NCBI GenBank assembly: GCA_036272735.1
Contig: DATAYF010000005.1
Coordinates: forward strand, 1-7,083
Source: DATAYF01 sp036272735
GTDB taxonomy: Bacteria; Chloroflexota; Ktedonobacteria; Ktedonobacterales; Ktedonobacteraceae
DNA: 7,083 bases
Reading direction: 5' to 3'
Positions within the stretch are counted from its first letter, which is position 1. Every line of letters starts with the position of its first letter. Shown here piece after piece: positions 6,023 through 7,083 of the stretch. The position numbers were made by a program, and so were the translations under genes. Below the pieces are notes generated by a model. It ran no database searches. It was not told where the DNA came from and saw nothing but the letters and a program-made list of their open reading frames with translations.

Positions 6023-6658
6023 CTATAATGATAAACGGGCAGGCTTTCCATGCGCACGCAAATACTCATCGAATTCTCCAGGTGTGCGCACACCATGCTG
6101 CAATACCGCATCATAAATATCCATACTTGAGACTTGTTGGCGATACGTCGGCAAACGATACCAGATATCTTTGATCCAGAGAATAGCCAGGCGGTTTTCA
6201 GCATGCAAACTATCGAGCATCAGGCGAAGCTGATCAGCTTCGCTACTGCGCTCAGCGCTACGCCAGAAAGAGATATCAAACTTCCACTCGATACCTGCTT
6301 GCGATTGGTACCACAGCGCAAAATAGAGACGCTCATCGTAAAGCAAACCGGATTCACAGAAAGCATCGAACTCGTTCAAGTAACGGCTCTGCTTCACACG
6401 AGGATGCACAAGCAACGGACGCATTACATCAAATGCGTGCTCAATGCTCATATCAGGACTCACCACAGAAAAATCGATATCACGCCATACCATCGTACCA
6501 AAAACTGAACTGCCAATCTGCAATGCTGTTCCAGCACGCGATAGCACAGATAGCAGATCAAGCTCTTGCATTACGGCTACTGTTTCCTGTTGAAGCTCCT
6601 CTTGCTGCCGTAAAAGATCGGCAGCAAGTTCGGGCGTGAGTACTTCGGAATTGTTCAT
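6023..6658 (-). CDS. Uncharacterised protein with a nucleotidyltransferase-fold signature
   Basis: Protein of 211 residues with no close family I can name. Residues 47-63, LQIGSSVFGTMVWRDID, fit the polymerase-beta-type nucleotidyltransferase signature: Gly-Ser, a spacer of about ten, then D60-x-D62 on a hydrophobic strand. A likely third carboxylate is D128 in IEWKFDISFW. This layout resembles antibiotic-type (for example lincosamide-like) and other stand-alone nucleotidyltransferases, which move an NMP from an NTP to a small molecule, RNA or protein. The substrate here is unknown. The first 35 residues are a glutamate/glutamine-rich helix, probably coiled coil, and the last part (IYDAVLQHGVRTPGEFDEYL) is helical. 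The ATG at 6658 has AAAGGG five to six bases upstream. It diverges from hemB and converges on the reductase gene. No HEPN partner is adjacent, so an MNT-HEPN toxin-antitoxin pair is unlikely. Confidence 0.7.
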   Translation of the reverse strand: MNNSEVLTPELAADLLRQQEELQQETVAVMQELDLLSVLSRAGTALQIGSSVFGTMVWRDIDFSVVSPDMSIEHAFDVMRPLLVHPRVKQSRYLNEFDAFCESGLLYDERLYFALWYQSQAGIEWKFDISFWRSAERSSEADQLRLMLDSLHAENRLAILWIKDIWYRLPTYRQQVSSMDIYDAVLQHGVRTPGEFDEYLRAHGKPARLSL

Positions 6659-6688
6659 TACGACCCTTTCTCATCTTCGGTGACGACT

Positions 6689-6864
6689 CCCCACGGCGAA
6701 AGCCAGGGGCTTCTCAGGGTGGCCCCTGAAGGCTCCGTGCGCGCCCGGTGTTCGTTACACCACAACAGGTGGCTGCTGGGCACGGAAAAGACCTGAGGTA
6801 GTGACTGGCACACAACACGTTGGTCCTCCGTTCCTGCTTTTCCTCACGGGAACGATTGCCCGTG
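6689..6864 (-). ncRNA. Candidate omega-RNA-like structured region
   Basis: Several mutually compatible or competing stems are visible: CACGGG with CCCGTG (about 6844-6864); TCCGTGC 6734-6740 with GCACGGA 6780-6786 (7 bp) enclosing GGTGT/ACACC (6747-6761); CAGGGGC 6704-6710 with GCCCCTG 6722-6728, extended by AGCC 6701-6704 with GGCT 6731-6734 and by CACGG 6692-6696 with CCGTG 6735-6739. The CCGTG at 6735-6739 has two possible partners. This density, at the right end of an IS605-like element, resembles the 3' tnpB-overlapping RNA that guides TnpB nucleases. The strand and the function are inference. Confidence 0.3.
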
Positions 6865-6989
6865 AAACGCCCACACAGGATTGCGTTGTTCGTGTGCAAG
6901 AGAACAGCTGAAAGCAGAGCACAGAAGTTCTAGAGCGTCAAGCAGGGGAGTATTCCATGCCAAGCCGCCATCCACGGACTCGCTTCTCT

Positions 6990-7014
6990 CCCTGGGGCTC
7001 AAGCCCAGGGTTTT
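6990..7014 (+). other. Hairpin plus TTTT directly before the hemB ribosome site
   Basis: CCCTGGG (6990-6996) pairs perfectly with CCCAGGG (7004-7010), loop 6997-7003, then TTTT (7011-7014). It ends 18 bases before the hemB ATG. Its simplest reading is the subterminal hairpin of the IS605-like element's left end. In hemB mRNA it would look like an intrinsic terminator, so it could lower or condition read-through into hemB. The T-run is short. Confidence 0.5.
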
Positions 7015-7032
7015 ACGCTCGAAAGGATAAAT

Positions 7033-7083
7033 ATGAGTGGATTTCCTACCGTGCGCATGCGTCGCTTGCGCCAGAATGAGAAA
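7033..7083 (+). CDS. hemB: Porphobilinogen synthase (delta-aminolevulinic acid dehydratase), N-terminal 17 codons
   Basis: The ATG at 7033 opens MSGFPTVRMRRLRQNEK and runs off the window in frame. The FP-x-x-R-x-RRLR pattern at the extreme N terminus is the well-known start of bacterial HemB, which condenses two 5-aminolevulinate molecules to porphobilinogen in the tetrapyrrole (heme, cobalamin, siroheme) pathway. GAAAGGA (7021-7027) five bases before the ATG is a good ribosome-binding site. None of the catalytic lysines or metal ligands is in view, so the call rests on the N-terminal pattern alone. Its leader is the hairpin-rich block 6680-7016, so its promoter must lie inside that block or come from beyond it. 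Confidence 0.72.
   Translation, partial: MSGFPTVRMRRLRQNEK

Larger units (their letters stand above)
6680..7016 (-). mobile_element. Probable non-autonomous IS200/IS605-type element (no tnpA or tnpB)
   Basis: On the minus strand, the segment near 6680-6715 reads GAAGCCCCTGGCTTTCGCC then GTGGGGAGTCGTCAC. This is the style of right end seen downstream of tnpB in IS200/IS605 elements: a subterminal imperfect hairpin (CCCC, GGC, TTTC loop, GCC, GGGG; 6689-6709) followed by a short tail ending TCAC at 6680. The other edge carries a second subterminal hairpin at 6990-7010 next to a TTTTAC tip on the plus strand. These paired hairpin ends without inverted terminal repeats, about 337 bp apart, fit a palindrome-ended derivative of this family. 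No transposase reading survives; the longest minus-strand reading (61 codons, 6714-6899) shows no clear TnpB motif. Identification rests on recalled end style, not on a database match. Exact tips are estimates. Confidence 0.5.

Noticed and set aside
6023..6658. MNT-HEPN type toxin-antitoxin module
   Set aside because: The protein is longer than a minimal MNT antitoxin and no HEPN gene lies beside it; the neighbours are a convergent reductase and a divergent hemB.
6714..6899. 61-codon minus-strand reading as a tnpB remnant
   Set aside because: The NNAILCGR stretch faintly recalls the TnpB C terminus, but there are no zinc-ribbon cysteines in the right pattern and the region is better explained as structured RNA.
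6661..7032. Known riboswitch (cobalamin, TPP, T-box, glycine) in the hemB leader
   Set aside because: I looked for the cobalamin B12 box, the TPP CTGAGA/ACCTGAT pair, the T-box GGTGGTACCGCG core and glycine aptamer signatures on both strands and found none.
1..7083. CRISPR array, tRNA, rRNA, prophage or attachment site
   Set aside because: No regularly spaced repeats, tRNA cloverleaf, rRNA segments or integrase-linked direct repeats were seen on either strand.

Overview
The window looks like a chromosomal segment of a bacterium with moderate-to-high GC and many insertion sequences. The mix of genes suggests Chloroflexota, perhaps the Ktedonobacteria: an IS630-type and an IS5-type transposase, a soluble multi-PAS histidine kinase with no partner regulator, a YcaQ/AlkX-type DNA glycosylase, and a HemB with an MSGFPTVRMRRLRQNE-type start. 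This placement is inference from gene style only; there is no rRNA or marker gene here to prove it.

Layout, left to right. (1) 1-247, minus: the N-terminal 82 codons of an IS630-family transposase, running off the left edge. (2) 357-1634, minus: a complete winged-helix DNA glycosylase of the YcaQ/AlkX family. (3) 1635-2546: an apparently intact IS5-family element, with its transposase at 1695-2486 on the minus strand. One candidate end touches the start codon of the glycosylase gene. (4) 2547-2830: mostly non-coding, with a doubtful small glycine-rich membrane ORF (2653-2907, plus) that runs into the 3' end of the next gene. (5) 2831-4678, minus: a cytoplasmic PAS-PAS-PAS-HisKA-HATPase sensor kinase. 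(6) 4679-4952: a divergent intergenic region with two back-to-back extended -10 elements. (7) 4953-5906, plus: an aldo/keto reductase with an intact catalytic tetrad. (8) 5938-5998: a long hairpin terminator between two converging genes. (9) 6023-6658, minus: an uncharacterised protein with a nucleotidyltransferase-fold signature. (10) 6680 to about 7016: a compact, highly structured, gene-less block, best read as a non-autonomous IS200/IS605-type element with omega-RNA-like folding. It fills almost the whole gap between two divergent genes. (11) 7033-7083, plus: the first 17 codons of hemB (porphobilinogen synthase), running off the right edge.

There is no obvious operon. Each host gene appears to be a single transcription unit, and mobile DNA has been inserted at three of the gene boundaries. 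The most noteworthy feature is that two of the insertions lie where host genes must get their promoters: the IS5 end directly at ycaQ, and the IS605-like block directly between hemB and the nucleotidyltransferase-like gene. Host expression signals may therefore have been replaced by, or embedded in, mobile-element DNA.
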